In this document: piece after piece, positions 1 through 6,975 of the stretch | How positions within the stretch are numbered: the first letter of the stretch is position 1 | How the letters are laid out: the number at the start of each line of letters is the position of its first letter | From: an uncultured Actinomycetes bacterium | GTDB taxonomy: Bacteria > Actinomycetota > Actinomycetes > S36-B12 > UBA5976 | Direction: 5' to 3' | Length of the DNA: 20,052 nt | Assembly (NCBI GenBank): GCA_903925705.1 | Contig: CAIYGJ010000022.1 | Span: 1 to 20,052, forward strand | Notes under the pieces: generated by a model | The model's input: only the letters and a program-made list of their open reading frames with translations | What the model was told of the DNA's origin: nothing | Databases searched by the model: none | Program-made: the position numbers and the translations under genes

Positions 1-255
1 GCTAAACGCAACTCAACCTTCATGGTCTCTGGAAGTGTTAGCCCGAGTTTTACCGGAGTGACCGTATCCGTAGAGAGAAAAATAGGCAACGGTGCTTGGA
101 AGAAAATTGCCAAAGTCAAGACTGATGCATCAGGTAAGTGGGCTATCAGTCGCGCGGCAGGGACAAATAAGTTGGCAGTTTCCTATCGCGCAAAAACCAG
201 TGACGCGCGCCTAGGTGTTCTGACTTCAAAGACCAAAACCACGAAAGTAAACTAA
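1..255 (+). CDS. C-terminal fragment of a probable secreted protein with an Ig-like beta domain
   Basis: The reading frame is open from the first base of the window to the TAA at 253-255, so this is the 3' end of a longer gene whose start lies to the left. About 84 residues are visible. They have an alternating polar/hydrophobic beta-strand pattern, with a GSVSPSFTGVTVSVERK stretch followed by WKKIAKVKTDASGKWAI. That pattern resembles the Ig-like or carboxypeptidase-regulatory-like repeats that end many actinobacterial surface or secreted proteins. There is no membrane segment, sorting motif or catalytic motif in the visible part. An internal ATG at position 22 is in frame but is not a likely start, because the frame and the domain pattern continue upstream of it. 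The function of the full protein cannot be told from this piece. Confidence 0.6.
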   Translation, partial: AKRNSTFMVSGSVSPSFTGVTVSVERKIGNGAWKKIAKVKTDASGKWAISRAAGTNKLAVSYRAKTSDARLGVLTSKTKTTKVN

Positions 256-305
256 CTAAGTAAACTTGTCCTGCAACATCTTCGTTAGCTATTTAAGGCG
301 CTCCT

Positions 306-2465
306 GTGTTTGAAAATATTGGCCAATTTGTGGTCCGACACCGAAAAGGTGTTTTTGTAGGTTACTTAATTTCGGTACTTGTCGCAGGTGTCATCGGTGC
401 TGGAATGTTTAGCTCGTTAAAAAGCCAGGGTTATGACGATCTAGGAAGTGACTCTGCGGCAGTAGATCAAATACTAAAATCAGACTTTGATTCTCGTGAC
501 GCGTCTGCGATTTTGGTAGTTGACACTTTTGCGAGCATTGATGATCCGCAATCAGTTGCTGCTGCTAACGATTTACTTGCAAAGGTTTCCACAGAAAAAA
601 ATGTTGAATCCATAGTTTCGTATTGGAATACCGGTCAGGAGAGCCTAAAAAGTTTTGATGGAAATGCTGGCTTGGCGCTGGTTTATTTCGCCAAGGATCT
701 TGACTCGGAGGAAGCGGCAGCAACTGCAAAGAACATCCAAGAAGCCTATGACAAAGAATCTACCGATACCCGTGCATACGTTGGTGGAATCGAAGTTCTC
801 TACGAAGCGATAAATGGTCAGATTAAGCATGACTTGAAGATTGCAGAAGCGATTGCAATTCCACTAAACGTATTGATGCTGATGTTTGTTTTTGGGGCAG
901 CTGTCGCAGCCGGGTTACCGATGGTTGTTGCCCTCGGTTCCATAGCCGGAAGTTTCTTTGTACTTTATTTGATTACTAGGTTTACTGATGTTTCAGTATT
1001 TGCCCTGAACCTAATCACTGGGTTAGGGCTTGGGCTTGGTATTGATTACGCATTACTAATTGTCAATCGGTTCCGCGAGGAATTAGCTCGAACCAATGAT
1101 GTTGCTGCCTCAGTAGTCAAGACCGTTACGACTGCTGGCCGCACAGTATTTTTCTCAGGCATAACAGTGGCGCTAGTTTTGGCTTCGATGTTGTTGTTCC
1201 CGCAGTATTTCTTAAAGTCGTTCGCTTACGCCGGAGTTAGTGTTGTTTTATTCGCAGTTTTAGCCTCCTTAATTGCACTACCTGCAACTCTTGCTTTACT
1301 GGGTCACAAGGTAGATAAATTTAAAATTCGCCGTGGCGATCTCAAGCCAAAAGAATCCGGTGCTTGGTCCACACTTGCTACTGCCGTAATGAAGCGACCG
1401 ATCTTGGTAATCGTCGGTACCGTGACCTTGCTGGTTGCGCTGGCCTCACCCGCGCTGAATGCAAAATTTAGTCAAGTTGATGATCGAGTTTTACCTGCTA
1501 GTAATCCAGCTGCAATTGCTTCAGACCAAATTCGCGAGCGGTTTGAAAGTCAGATTCCAGTTGAAGTATTGGTTCCAATTTCAGTGTCAATTACTGAAGT
1601 TGATAAGTATGCCAAGGAACTAGTTGCCGATCCAAATGTGTTGAGTGCATTTACTGGTGACTCATTCATAGAGGGAGACTCGGTAACACCGTTACCTCCG
1701 GAACAGGCCGTAGCCGCTTCGGCCGCACACCATCGAATTACTCTTTACACCGATGTTGAATCTCGAAACATGGATGCAAAAAATCTAATCCTTAGACTTC
1801 GCGCAATTCAGCCTCCAGCAGATAACACTTTAATTGGTGGGCAAGCTGCGATCTTTACGGATTCTCAGGCAGGAATCTCGGATAACTTACCAACCGTATT
1901 AGCGTGGCTCACGATCGCAACACTAATCATCTTGTTCCTATTTACTGGAAGCGCAATTCTGCCCATCAAAGCGGTGATCTTGAACATGTTAAGTCTCGGG
2001 GCAACTCTTGGTGTTTTAGTTTGGGTTTTCCAAGATGGCAATGCCATGTGGCTCGTTGGTAACTTCACGGTAACCGGTGCGCTTGATACTTCTACTTTGG
2101 TGCTGGTTGCAATTGTGGCATTTGGTCTTTCTATGGATTACGAACTCTTCCTTTTATCCAGGATTAAGGAGGAGCACGACAACGGGGCTGATACAACAAC
2201 ATCAGTTAGCGCAGGGCTTCAAAAATCTGGACGAATAATTACTGCAGCGGCGATTCTTATTGCAATTGTGTTTGCCTGCTTTATGACAAGTGGTGTTACC
2301 AGTATCAAGATGTTGGGTCTGGGTATCGCATTTGCCATCCTGCTTGATGCAACTGTTGTGCGAGGATTACTTGTTCCGGCATTAATGCGCGTAGCTGGAG
2401 AATGGAATTGGTGGGCACCAAAGCCACTTCGAAAACTACATTCCCGTTTTGGCATCTCTGAATAG
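306..2465 (+). CDS. MMPL/RND-family membrane transporter
   Basis: A 719-residue inner-membrane transporter of the MMPL branch of the RND superfamily, which moves lipids or other hydrophobic compounds using the proton gradient. It has the duplicated RND architecture. TM1 lies near residues 15-35 and is followed by a large extracytoplasmic domain. Five TM segments lie at about 185-335, then TM7 near 366-384, a second outer domain, and the last five TM segments at about 530-695. The paired Asp-Tyr residues that carry protons in this family are visible in both halves: D247-Y248 in GLGIDYALL and D611-Y612 in LSMDYELFL. The tail contains NWWAPKPLR, common at MMPL C-termini. The start is GTG at 306, with AAGG at 295-298 as a ribosome site. 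It lies 11 bp ahead of the DUF4031 gene and probably shares its transcript. The substrate cannot be inferred. Confidence 0.88.
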   Translation: MFENIGQFVVRHRKGVFVGYLISVLVAGVIGAGMFSSLKSQGYDDLGSDSAAVDQILKSDFDSRDASAILVVDTFASIDDPQSVAAANDLLAKVSTEKNVESIVSYWNTGQESLKSFDGNAGLALVYFAKDLDSEEAAATAKNIQEAYDKESTDTRAYVGGIEVLYEAINGQIKHDLKIAEAIAIPLNVLMLMFVFGAAVAAGLPMVVALGSIAGSFFVLYLITRFTDVSVFALNLITGLGLGLGIDYALLIVNRFREELARTNDVAASVVKTVTTAGRTVFFSGITVALVLASMLLFPQYFLKSFAYAGVSVVLFAVLASLIALPATLALLGHKVDKFKIRRGDLKPKESGAWSTLATAVMKRPILVIVGTVTLLVALASPALNAKFSQVDDRVLPASNPAAIASDQIRERFESQIPVEVLVPISVSITEVDKYAKELVADPNVLSAFTGDSFIEGDSVTPLPPEQAVAASAAHHRITLYTDVESRNMDAKNLILRLRAIQPPADNTLIGGQAAIFTDSQAGISDNLPTVLAWLTIATLIILFLFTGSAILPIKAVILNMLSLGATLGVLVWVFQDGNAMWLVGNFTVTGALDTSTLVLVAIVAFGLSMDYELFLLSRIKEEHDNGADTTTSVSAGLQKSGRIITAAAILIAIVFACFMTSGVTSIKMLGLGIAFAILLDATVVRGLLVPALMRVAGEWNWWAPKPLRKLHSRFGISE

Positions 2466-2476
2466 CCTGCAACAAA

Positions 2477-2776
2477 GTGGCAATCCTGATTGATCAAGCG
2501 CAATGGCCATGGCGGGATTGGTTGTGGTGCCACATGGTTAGTGATACTTCTGTCAATGAACTAAAAGCATTTGCATCTGATTTAGGACTACCAGATCGGG
2601 GATTTCAAGGTGATCACTTTGATGTCCCCGAGCACATGCGAGAAAGTGCAATTGCTGCCGGCGCTATTGAAGTTAATACTCGTCAAATCCTAAAGTCGCT
2701 TTATGATTCCGGGATTCGCAAGCCGCCTAATCAACGACACGGCAGGCCTGAGCAAGTGCCAATACATCAGCCTTAA
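2477..2776 (+). CDS. DUF4031 domain protein
   Basis: A 99-residue soluble protein that fits the DUF4031 family, a small domain widespread in actinobacteria with no known function. Recognisable features are the N-terminal AILIDQAQWPW strand, the HMVSDTSVNELKAFASDLGL segment, GFQGDHFDVPEHMR near residues 43-56, and the closing LYDSGIRKPP. The start is GTG at 2477. The gene begins 11 bp after the MMPL stop codon, so the two are likely co-transcribed and translationally coupled. There is no signal peptide or membrane segment. The last ten or so residues after the conserved RKPP are low-complexity and polar. No biochemical role can be assigned. Confidence 0.75.
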   Translation: MAILIDQAQWPWRDWLWCHMVSDTSVNELKAFASDLGLPDRGFQGDHFDVPEHMRESAIAAGAIEVNTRQILKSLYDSGIRKPPNQRHGRPEQVPIHQP

Positions 2777-2811
2777 GGCAAGCGCTCCCGCATGCGTCTC
2801 GGGCTATCTGA

Positions 2812-2817
2812 CACAAT
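2812..2817 (+). promoter_or_regulatory. Putative -10 element for a leaderless CDF transcript
   Basis: CACAAT agrees with the TATAAT consensus at four of six positions, including the A2 and T6 that matter most. Exactly six bases separate it from the ATG at 2824, which would put the transcript start on or next to the start codon. No ribosome-binding sequence is visible between them. I could not identify a -35 element. The same hexamer at the same spacing occurs before the ftsB-like gene. Confidence 0.35.
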
Positions 2818-2823
2818 GAATCC

Positions 2824-3756
2824 ATGACCACAACTCAAGTCAGCAACGCACCGGTAAACCTTACAAAATTTGCTTGGATGTCGATCATCGTAAGCGTTGT
2901 GGTATTTGGCATGAAAATTGCTGCCTGGCGAGCGACCGGATCCGTAGGCCTTCTCTCTGACGCACTCGAATCCACGGTAAATATTTTTGCTGCTGTTATC
3001 GCCCTACTGGCATTGCGAACAGCAATGAAGCCAGCTGATGCAATGCATCACTTCGGACGCGGTAAAGCCGAATATTTTTCCGCTTCGATTGAAGGATTTA
3101 TGATCCTGCTTGCGGCCCTAATAATCGTTTACACCGCAATTGAAAGAATCATTACACCTCGTGCACTTGAGCAAATTGGCTGGGGATTGACCATCTCAAC
3201 CATTGCCGCAGTGATCAACGGCGGTACGGCATTAATTTTGCTACGCGCCGGAAAACTTCACAGATCTCCAGTTTTAGTAGCGGATGGCAAGCACTTGTTG
3301 ACCGACGTGTGGACATCCGTAGGTGTAATCGTCGGCGTTGGACTCGTGGTTGTAACCGGTTGGAATCGCCTAGATGGTGTTGTTGCCATGGCCGTAGGGC
3401 TAAACATAATCATCACTGGTATCAATTTGCTGCGATCTAGTACTGCCGGACTTATGGATAAAGCGCTCTCTGATGAAGATCATTTAAAAATTGTGAAAGT
3501 TCTTACAAAATATGAGAGCGAAGAAGTTAAGTTTCACGCATTACAGACTCGTGAAGCTGGGCGTCAGCGGTTTGTATCGATGCACGTATTAGTCCCAGGC
3601 GCGTGGAGCATTCAAAAAGGCCACGATTTATCTGAAGAACTCGAAGCCGAAATCATTGCTGAACTTCCAGATGCAATCATTACAACTCATGTTGAACCAC
3701 TTGAAGATGAACGTTCCTGGGCGGATGAGCCCGAAGGTCAGCATCGCTGGAAATAG
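2824..3756 (+). CDS. Cation diffusion facilitator family transporter
   Basis: A 310-residue CDF-family metal/proton antiporter, expected to export divalent cations such as Zn2+, Fe2+, Co2+ or Mn2+ from the cytoplasm. TM segments fill about residues 15-205, and a cytoplasmic ferredoxin-like domain follows. The transport-site motifs are present: SDALES with D46 and E49 in TM2 (the second acidic residue is Glu, where the E. coli FieF/YiiP class has Asp), HFGRGKAEYFSA at 76-87, and H157-x3-D161 in TM5. The tail has HALQTREAGRQRFVSMHVLV and a late H-E pair, typical of the dimerising metal-binding domain. The start is ATG at 2824. No Shine-Dalgarno sequence precedes it; instead the hexamer CACAAT sits exactly six bases upstream. 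It converges on the DUF3817 gene with only 6 bp between stop codons. Confidence 0.9.
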   Translation: MTTTQVSNAPVNLTKFAWMSIIVSVVVFGMKIAAWRATGSVGLLSDALESTVNIFAAVIALLALRTAMKPADAMHHFGRGKAEYFSASIEGFMILLAALIIVYTAIERIITPRALEQIGWGLTISTIAAVINGGTALILLRAGKLHRSPVLVADGKHLLTDVWTSVGVIVGVGLVVVTGWNRLDGVVAMAVGLNIIITGINLLRSSTAGLMDKALSDEDHLKIVKVLTKYESEEVKFHALQTREAGRQRFVSMHVLVPGAWSIQKGHDLSEELEAEIIAELPDAIITTHVEPLEDERSWADEPEGQHRWK

Positions 3757-3762
3757 CAAGTT

Positions 3763-4077
3763 CTAGCTTTGAGAAACTTCCTTGGCAACCCTGCGCTCAG
3801 TTACAAAAGACATAAGTGGAACGGTCCCCGCGAGCATAATCAAGATGGTTTTTCCAAACGACCAATTCAACTTGGTTGAAAGCATGAAAGTTGCAACAAC
3901 ATAAACCGGAAACAAATAACCATGCGCAGTCCAAGCAGCGGCATAAAACGCTGGTTCTGGATTACCTAAACCTCTAACCGAAATCAATAGCACCGTCAGC
4001 ACCAGCAGCACTGTGCCAACTACTACCGCCATGATCCGATAGAACGTCCATTGTTTTGCAAAATCTTCACGATTCAT
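3763..4077 (-). CDS. DUF3817 family small membrane protein
   Basis: A three-TM membrane protein of about 104 residues belonging to DUF3817. Conserved family features visible are the N-terminal FYRIMAVVVGTVLLVL segment, AAWTAHGYLFPVYVV in the middle, and GTVPLMSFVTERR at the end. Two in-frame ATGs exist, at 4083 and 4077. I chose 4077 because AGGA at 4085-4088 then sits seven bases upstream, while it would be one base from the other ATG. The gene overlaps the end of SURF1 (TGA at 4067-4069), so the two are translationally coupled. DUF3817 genes commonly neighbour respiratory-chain or SURF1 genes in actinobacteria. Its function is unknown. Confidence 0.8.
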   Translation of the reverse strand: MNREDFAKQWTFYRIMAVVVGTVLLVLTVLLISVRGLGNPEPAFYAAAWTAHGYLFPVYVVATFMLSTKLNWSFGKTILIMLAGTVPLMSFVTERRVAKEVSQS

Positions 4078-4843
4078 TGTCATGTCCTAAGTCTGCATTA
4101 CTTTGCGCAATTTGTGCGAATTCCAGTTCATCGCGCGCCACTCTTACCCACATCATCGCAACAATTAGTGCAAAGAAGATCCAGTTGAAGGTATAGGCAA
4201 CATTACGCCAGTTAAGTCCTGTCACGACAGGTTCAGTAAACATCGGGCTGACCTGAGTCAGTGATTCATCTTTTGTGGTCGAAACCAGGTAGCCATCATG
4301 AGCAATCGTTTTAGAATTTTCAACAATTAACTTTGTAGTTAGCGGCTCAATTTTATTAACTAACTTGAGACCTGGTAAATCTTCACTTGGTTGCATAACT
4401 CCAGCTACTGTTGCCAGGCCAGTAGCTAAGGCAATTTGATCTGGAGTTTCAGAAAACCCGCGCACGATTCCCAAGCTAGATTCATCTTCAAGTTCCATGA
4501 TGTCCACAACCCAATAGCCAACCGGACCAACCCACTCAGCTATGACTTCAGTTTCTGGATTGGGATTGATCATCGATTTTCCGTCAATTATTCGCTCTGG
4601 CATCAAAATTCTTTCCTCTGGCTGCCAAGTTCCGGTAACGGATGTTGCCACCCCAACCGACGAAGCTGGAAGGTAATCCCGCAACGGACTTAGTTCATTA
4701 AAAGTTTTTGCCATCGAAGTCTCGGGTGAAACGTAATCGTGTGCTCTGTCCCATTGCCAATTGCCAAGCGCCAGACACGCTAGTACTGAAACTGCGCCTA
4801 GAGCATGTATCGCCAACAGGCGAAGTGAAAAGTACCGACTCAT
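4067..4843 (-). CDS. SURF1 family cytochrome oxidase biogenesis protein
   Basis: A 258-residue membrane protein of the SURF1/Shy1 family, which assists insertion of heme a into subunit I of aa3-type cytochrome c oxidase. It has the family's two-helix hairpin layout: TM1 at about residues 7-27 running into the signature LGNWQWDR (26-33), a large external domain, and TM2 at about 215-235 preceded by GLNWRNVAYTFNW, matching the conserved Asn-Tyr-Trp pattern. The mid-domain GYWVVDI and IVRGF correspond to the GY...VNRGW segment of the family, with the final Trp replaced by Phe. The start is ATG at 4843, five bases after the stop of the small membrane protein upstream. It sits in a four-gene cluster with mca and DUF3817. 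No oxidase subunit is encoded in this window. Confidence 0.85.
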   Translation of the reverse strand: MSRYFSLRLLAIHALGAVSVLACLALGNWQWDRAHDYVSPETSMAKTFNELSPLRDYLPASSVGVATSVTGTWQPEERILMPERIIDGKSMINPNPETEVIAEWVGPVGYWVVDIMELEDESSLGIVRGFSETPDQIALATGLATVAGVMQPSEDLPGLKLVNKIEPLTTKLIVENSKTIAHDGYLVSTTKDESLTQVSPMFTEPVVTGLNWRNVAYTFNWIFFALIVAMMWVRVARDELEFAQIAQSNADLGHDNES

Positions 4844-4848
4844 ATTGC

Positions 4849-5052
4849 TTATTGTTCGGTATCGTCCTGCTCGAAATTTACTCTTTTGATGTGTCGATTA
4901 AAACTAAACAGCAAAATCACCACTGCAATGGTCAAGAACAAGAAAACTAATCCGCCAAGTGGCCCTGGGTTTACTTTCGAAGAATCGAACTCTGTTGAGG
5001 ATGGAAATGGCTCTGGTGAGGATCCCGCAATTGAAGTAATGAATCTAAACAT
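4849..5052 (-). CDS. Small single-pass membrane protein downstream of mca
   Basis: A 67-residue protein with one clear TM helix (about residues 32-51: LGGLVFLFLTIAVVILLFSF) followed by a basic NRHIKRV stretch and an acidic tail. That topology predicts a Ser/Pro-rich N-terminus outside and the C-terminus in the cytoplasm. It starts at ATG 5052, directly after the mca stop codon TAG, with GGGGAG five bases upstream. It ends five bases before SURF1. The strong ribosome site and tight packing show it is a real gene. Small proteins of this shape (Pro-Gly-Pro then one helix then basic residues) are, from memory, often found beside mca in actinobacteria. I know of no assigned function. Confidence 0.75.
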   Translation of the reverse strand: MFRFITSIAGSSPEPFPSSTEFDSSKVNPGPLGGLVFLFLTIAVVILLFSFNRHIKRVNFEQDDTEQ

Positions 5053-5943
5053 CTACGCTCCCCTAAGTCCTTCGAACAAATCTGTCTCTTCCACAATTTC
5101 ACCAATTCGTGAAATAGCAAGTTCATAGTCTTCACTTGGCCATATTTCTGCAAGTTTTTCATTCGGTATTGCAAACCAACTACCATTCGGATCAATTTGG
5201 GTTTCATGGGCTTTCAGTGCAGCTTCTCGAACAGGGAACCAGTTAGCGCAATCGATACGCGCAGTAACGCGATTAGTTACTAAGTCCTCGTCTTCCCACT
5301 CGTCTAACCATTCTTGATATGGGGATTCAATACCTAATGCGCTACACGCATCATGCATGGCTTGGACTCGGGCTTTGGAAAAACCATGATGATAATAAAG
5401 TTTCGCTGCAGCCCATGGTTTTTGCTTAGTTTCATAGTTTGGATCTGCAGCTTTTTCCCAGGCGTACATCGAGACTTCATGTGTTCGGATGTGATCTGGG
5501 TGTGGGTATCCACCATTTTCGTCATAGGTAGTTATTACGTGAGGTCGAAACTCCCGAACAATCTCCACCAATGGAGCGCTGACAGTTTCTAAAGCTAAAT
5601 CAGCAAAGCAGCCTTTAGGAAGTGGTGGTTTTGGATCGCCATCTGGCCAGCCAGAATCTTCAAACCCAAGCCAACGATGTGAGACGCCAAGAATTTGCGC
5701 AGCTCGTTGCATTTCAGCTTTGCGGACCTGCGAAATTGTTCTTTCTCCAAGTTCAAATCCAGGATTCAAAATGTCGCCGCGTTCTCCACCCGTGCAGCTC
5801 ACAACCAAGATCTGCACGCCTTCACTGACGTACTTTGCAGTGGACGCTGAGCCCTTGCTTGATTCGTCATCTGGATGGGCATGTACTGCCAAAAGTCGAA
5901 GCGGTTCACCAGCTGCGGGCAATTCGAAATTCATTTCTGGCAT
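5053..5943 (-). CDS. mca: Mycothiol S-conjugate amidase
   Basis: Mca is a zinc amidase that cleaves mycothiol S-conjugates to a mercapturic acid and GlcN-inositol, so that alkylated toxins can be exported. The protein is about 296 residues from the ATG at 5943, the usual family length. LRLLAVHAHPDDES gives zinc ligands H23 and D26 with D25 as general base, by analogy with MshB. GGYPHPDHIRTHE gives the third ligand, H151. SCTGGERGDILN is also typical. The frame is open to 6132, but the extra 63 codons do not look like Mca and would overlap the divergent DUF4307 gene; GGAG at 5953-5956 supports the 5943 start. MshB is the close alternative, but the length and the PWAAAKLYYHHGFS segment favour Mca. 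It leads the mca - small protein - SURF1 - DUF3817 cluster. Confidence 0.88.
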   Translation of the reverse strand: MPEMNFELPAAGEPLRLLAVHAHPDDESSKGSASTAKYVSEGVQILVVSCTGGERGDILNPGFELGERTISQVRKAEMQRAAQILGVSHRWLGFEDSGWPDGDPKPPLPKGCFADLALETVSAPLVEIVREFRPHVITTYDENGGYPHPDHIRTHEVSMYAWEKAADPNYETKQKPWAAAKLYYHHGFSKARVQAMHDACSALGIESPYQEWLDEWEDEDLVTNRVTARIDCANWFPVREAALKAHETQIDPNGSWFAIPNEKLAEIWPSEDYELAISRIGEIVEETDLFEGLRGA

Positions 5944-5990
5944 ACCTCTATTCTCCACTATCTCTTCGTAGGCCGTATTCTGGAGGGAGA
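5944..5990. promoter_or_regulatory. Divergent intergenic spacer between mca and DUF4307
   Basis: Only 47 bp separate the two divergent start codons. It holds GGAG (5953-5956 on the minus strand) for mca and a very strong GGAGGGAGA ribosome site at 5982-5990 on the plus strand for DUF4307. Any -35 elements must lie inside the opposing genes. I see no palindromic operator. Confidence 0.4.
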
Positions 5991-6470
5991 ATGCCAAACG
6001 ACAGAGACCTTCCAGCCCACATCCAACTTCGGTATGGTGTGCGTCGCAGGCGCGCAGTACCAGTTCTAATTGGGATATTGATTGCTGGCTTGGTGTCTGG
6101 AAGCCTGGCTTATGCAACCTATCGTCAGTCAAACCCCAGTATCAGTGCGCAACTACTGACCTTTGAAGTAGTTTCGCCAACCCAAGTAAATGTGACGTGG
6201 GAACTTGCTCGCGGTCCAGAATTGACCTCCTATTGTGTGGTTCGTGCTCAGGATATTTCTCGAGCCGACGTTGGTTATGCCACGGTTACAGTTGCCGGCG
6301 GCAGCAACTACGAGCAGGTCACCTATCCCCTAACCACCAATGGTCAAGCCGTTCTGGCTGAAGTTTTAGGTTGTTCAAACTCCCAAAGCATGAGGGTTCC
6401 ACCGGCAAATTTCCCACCAGGAGTGAAAATTCCAGACCAAGTCGCACCTGGAGTCGCACCAACAAGCTAA
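5991..6470 (+). CDS. DUF4307 family membrane-anchored protein
   Basis: A protein of about 159 residues belonging to the actinobacterial DUF4307 family, function unknown. It has an N-terminal cytoplasmic stretch with LRYGVRRRR just before a single TM helix at about residues 24-44. An extracytoplasmic beta domain follows, with FEVVSPTQVNVTWEL, a Cys at YCVVRAQD, and a second Cys in LGCSN; a disulfide between the two is possible. The tail is Pro-rich. I place the start at ATG 5991 because GGAGGGAGA lies immediately upstream. The frame continues upstream to 5835 but those codons are antisense to mca. It is 20 bp upstream of greA on the same strand, an arrangement I recall from other actinobacteria. 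Confidence 0.82.
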   Translation: MPNDRDLPAHIQLRYGVRRRRAVPVLIGILIAGLVSGSLAYATYRQSNPSISAQLLTFEVVSPTQVNVTWELARGPELTSYCVVRAQDISRADVGYATVTVAGGSNYEQVTYPLTTNGQAVLAEVLGCSNSQSMRVPPANFPPGVKIPDQVAPGVAPTS

Positions 6471-6477
6471 ATACGCG

Positions 6478-6483
6478 TAATGT
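6478..6483 (+). promoter_or_regulatory. Putative -10 element before greA
   Basis: TAATGT resembles TATAAT and ends seven bases before the greA ATG at 6491. No Shine-Dalgarno sequence is visible in this 20-bp gap, so greA may have its own leaderless transcript besides read-through from DUF4307. The evidence is weak because the hexamer is short and no -35 was found. Confidence 0.28.
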
Positions 6484-6490
6484 CTATCGA

Positions 6491-6973
6491 ATGAATGAAG
6501 TTTGGTTAACACAAGAGGCATTCGATCGACTCAAAGCTGAGCTAGAGCATCGCAGTGGTGAATTTCGCGAGGAGATTAAAGCACGTATTACTGCTGCTCG
6601 CGAAGAAGGCGACTTGAAGGAAAACGGTGGCTACCACGCAGCCCGTGAAGAGCAAGGAAAAAATGAAGGCCGAGTTCGCCAACTAACTAAGATGCTTGAA
6701 GCTGCGCAAATCGGAACTCCTGAAATTGAAGAGGGCATAGTTTCCCAAGGCATGGTCGTCACGGTTAATTTCCCAGATTTAGATGACACCGAAACTTTTC
6801 TGCTTGGATCTCGTGAAGAAGCGGCTCACACTTCCATTGATGTTTACTCGCCCACGAGCCCAATGGGTGCGGCAGTATTGAATCAAGGAGTTGGTGCTGA
6901 AATTTCTTACGAAACTCCGTCGGGTAAAACGCTTCGTATCGTTATCGTTTCCGCAGAACTTTACGTACCTTAG
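6491..6973 (+). CDS. greA: Transcription elongation factor GreA
   Basis: GreA binds the secondary channel of RNA polymerase and stimulates cleavage of backtracked transcripts. The 160-residue protein has the two family domains: an N-terminal antiparallel coiled coil (about 1-75) and a C-terminal FKBP-like globular domain (about 80-160). The catalytic tip reads EEGDLKENGGYHAAREEQG, placing the acidic pair at D41 and E44, the same numbering as E. coli GreA. The Gly-Gly after KEN is usual in actinobacteria. The C-terminal domain has the expected SPMGAAVLNQGVGAEISYE segment. The start is ATG at 6491; the frame extends to 6371 but overlaps DUF4307 and lacks GreA similarity there. Its stop is 2 bp from the stop of the convergent ABC permease, with no room for a terminator. 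Confidence 0.93.
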   Translation: MNEVWLTQEAFDRLKAELEHRSGEFREEIKARITAAREEGDLKENGGYHAAREEQGKNEGRVRQLTKMLEAAQIGTPEIEEGIVSQGMVVTVNFPDLDDTETFLLGSREEAAHTSIDVYSPTSPMGAAVLNQGVGAEISYETPSGKTLRIVIVSAELYVP

Positions 6974-6975
6974 TC

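Noticed and set aside
2219..2533. 104-codon minus-strand open frame over the end of the MMPL gene
   Set aside because: It is antisense to TM-coding sequence and spans into DUF4031; both sense proteins are recognisable, this one is not.
4436..5128. Plus-strand open frames across SURF1 and the small membrane protein
   Set aside because: They are shadows of the minus-strand cluster, without recognisable domains or ribosome sites.
5835..5990. In-frame upstream extension of DUF4307
   Set aside because: It is antisense to mca, and GGAGGGAGA sits directly before the ATG at 5991.
5944..6132. In-frame N-terminal extension of mca (63 codons)
   Set aside because: It has no Mca similarity, would cover the strong DUF4307 ribosome site and start, and a good ribosome site supports the start at 5943.
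6371..6490. In-frame upstream extension of greA
   Set aside because: It lies inside DUF4307 coding sequence; GreA numbering (D41/E44) fits the ATG at 6491 exactly.
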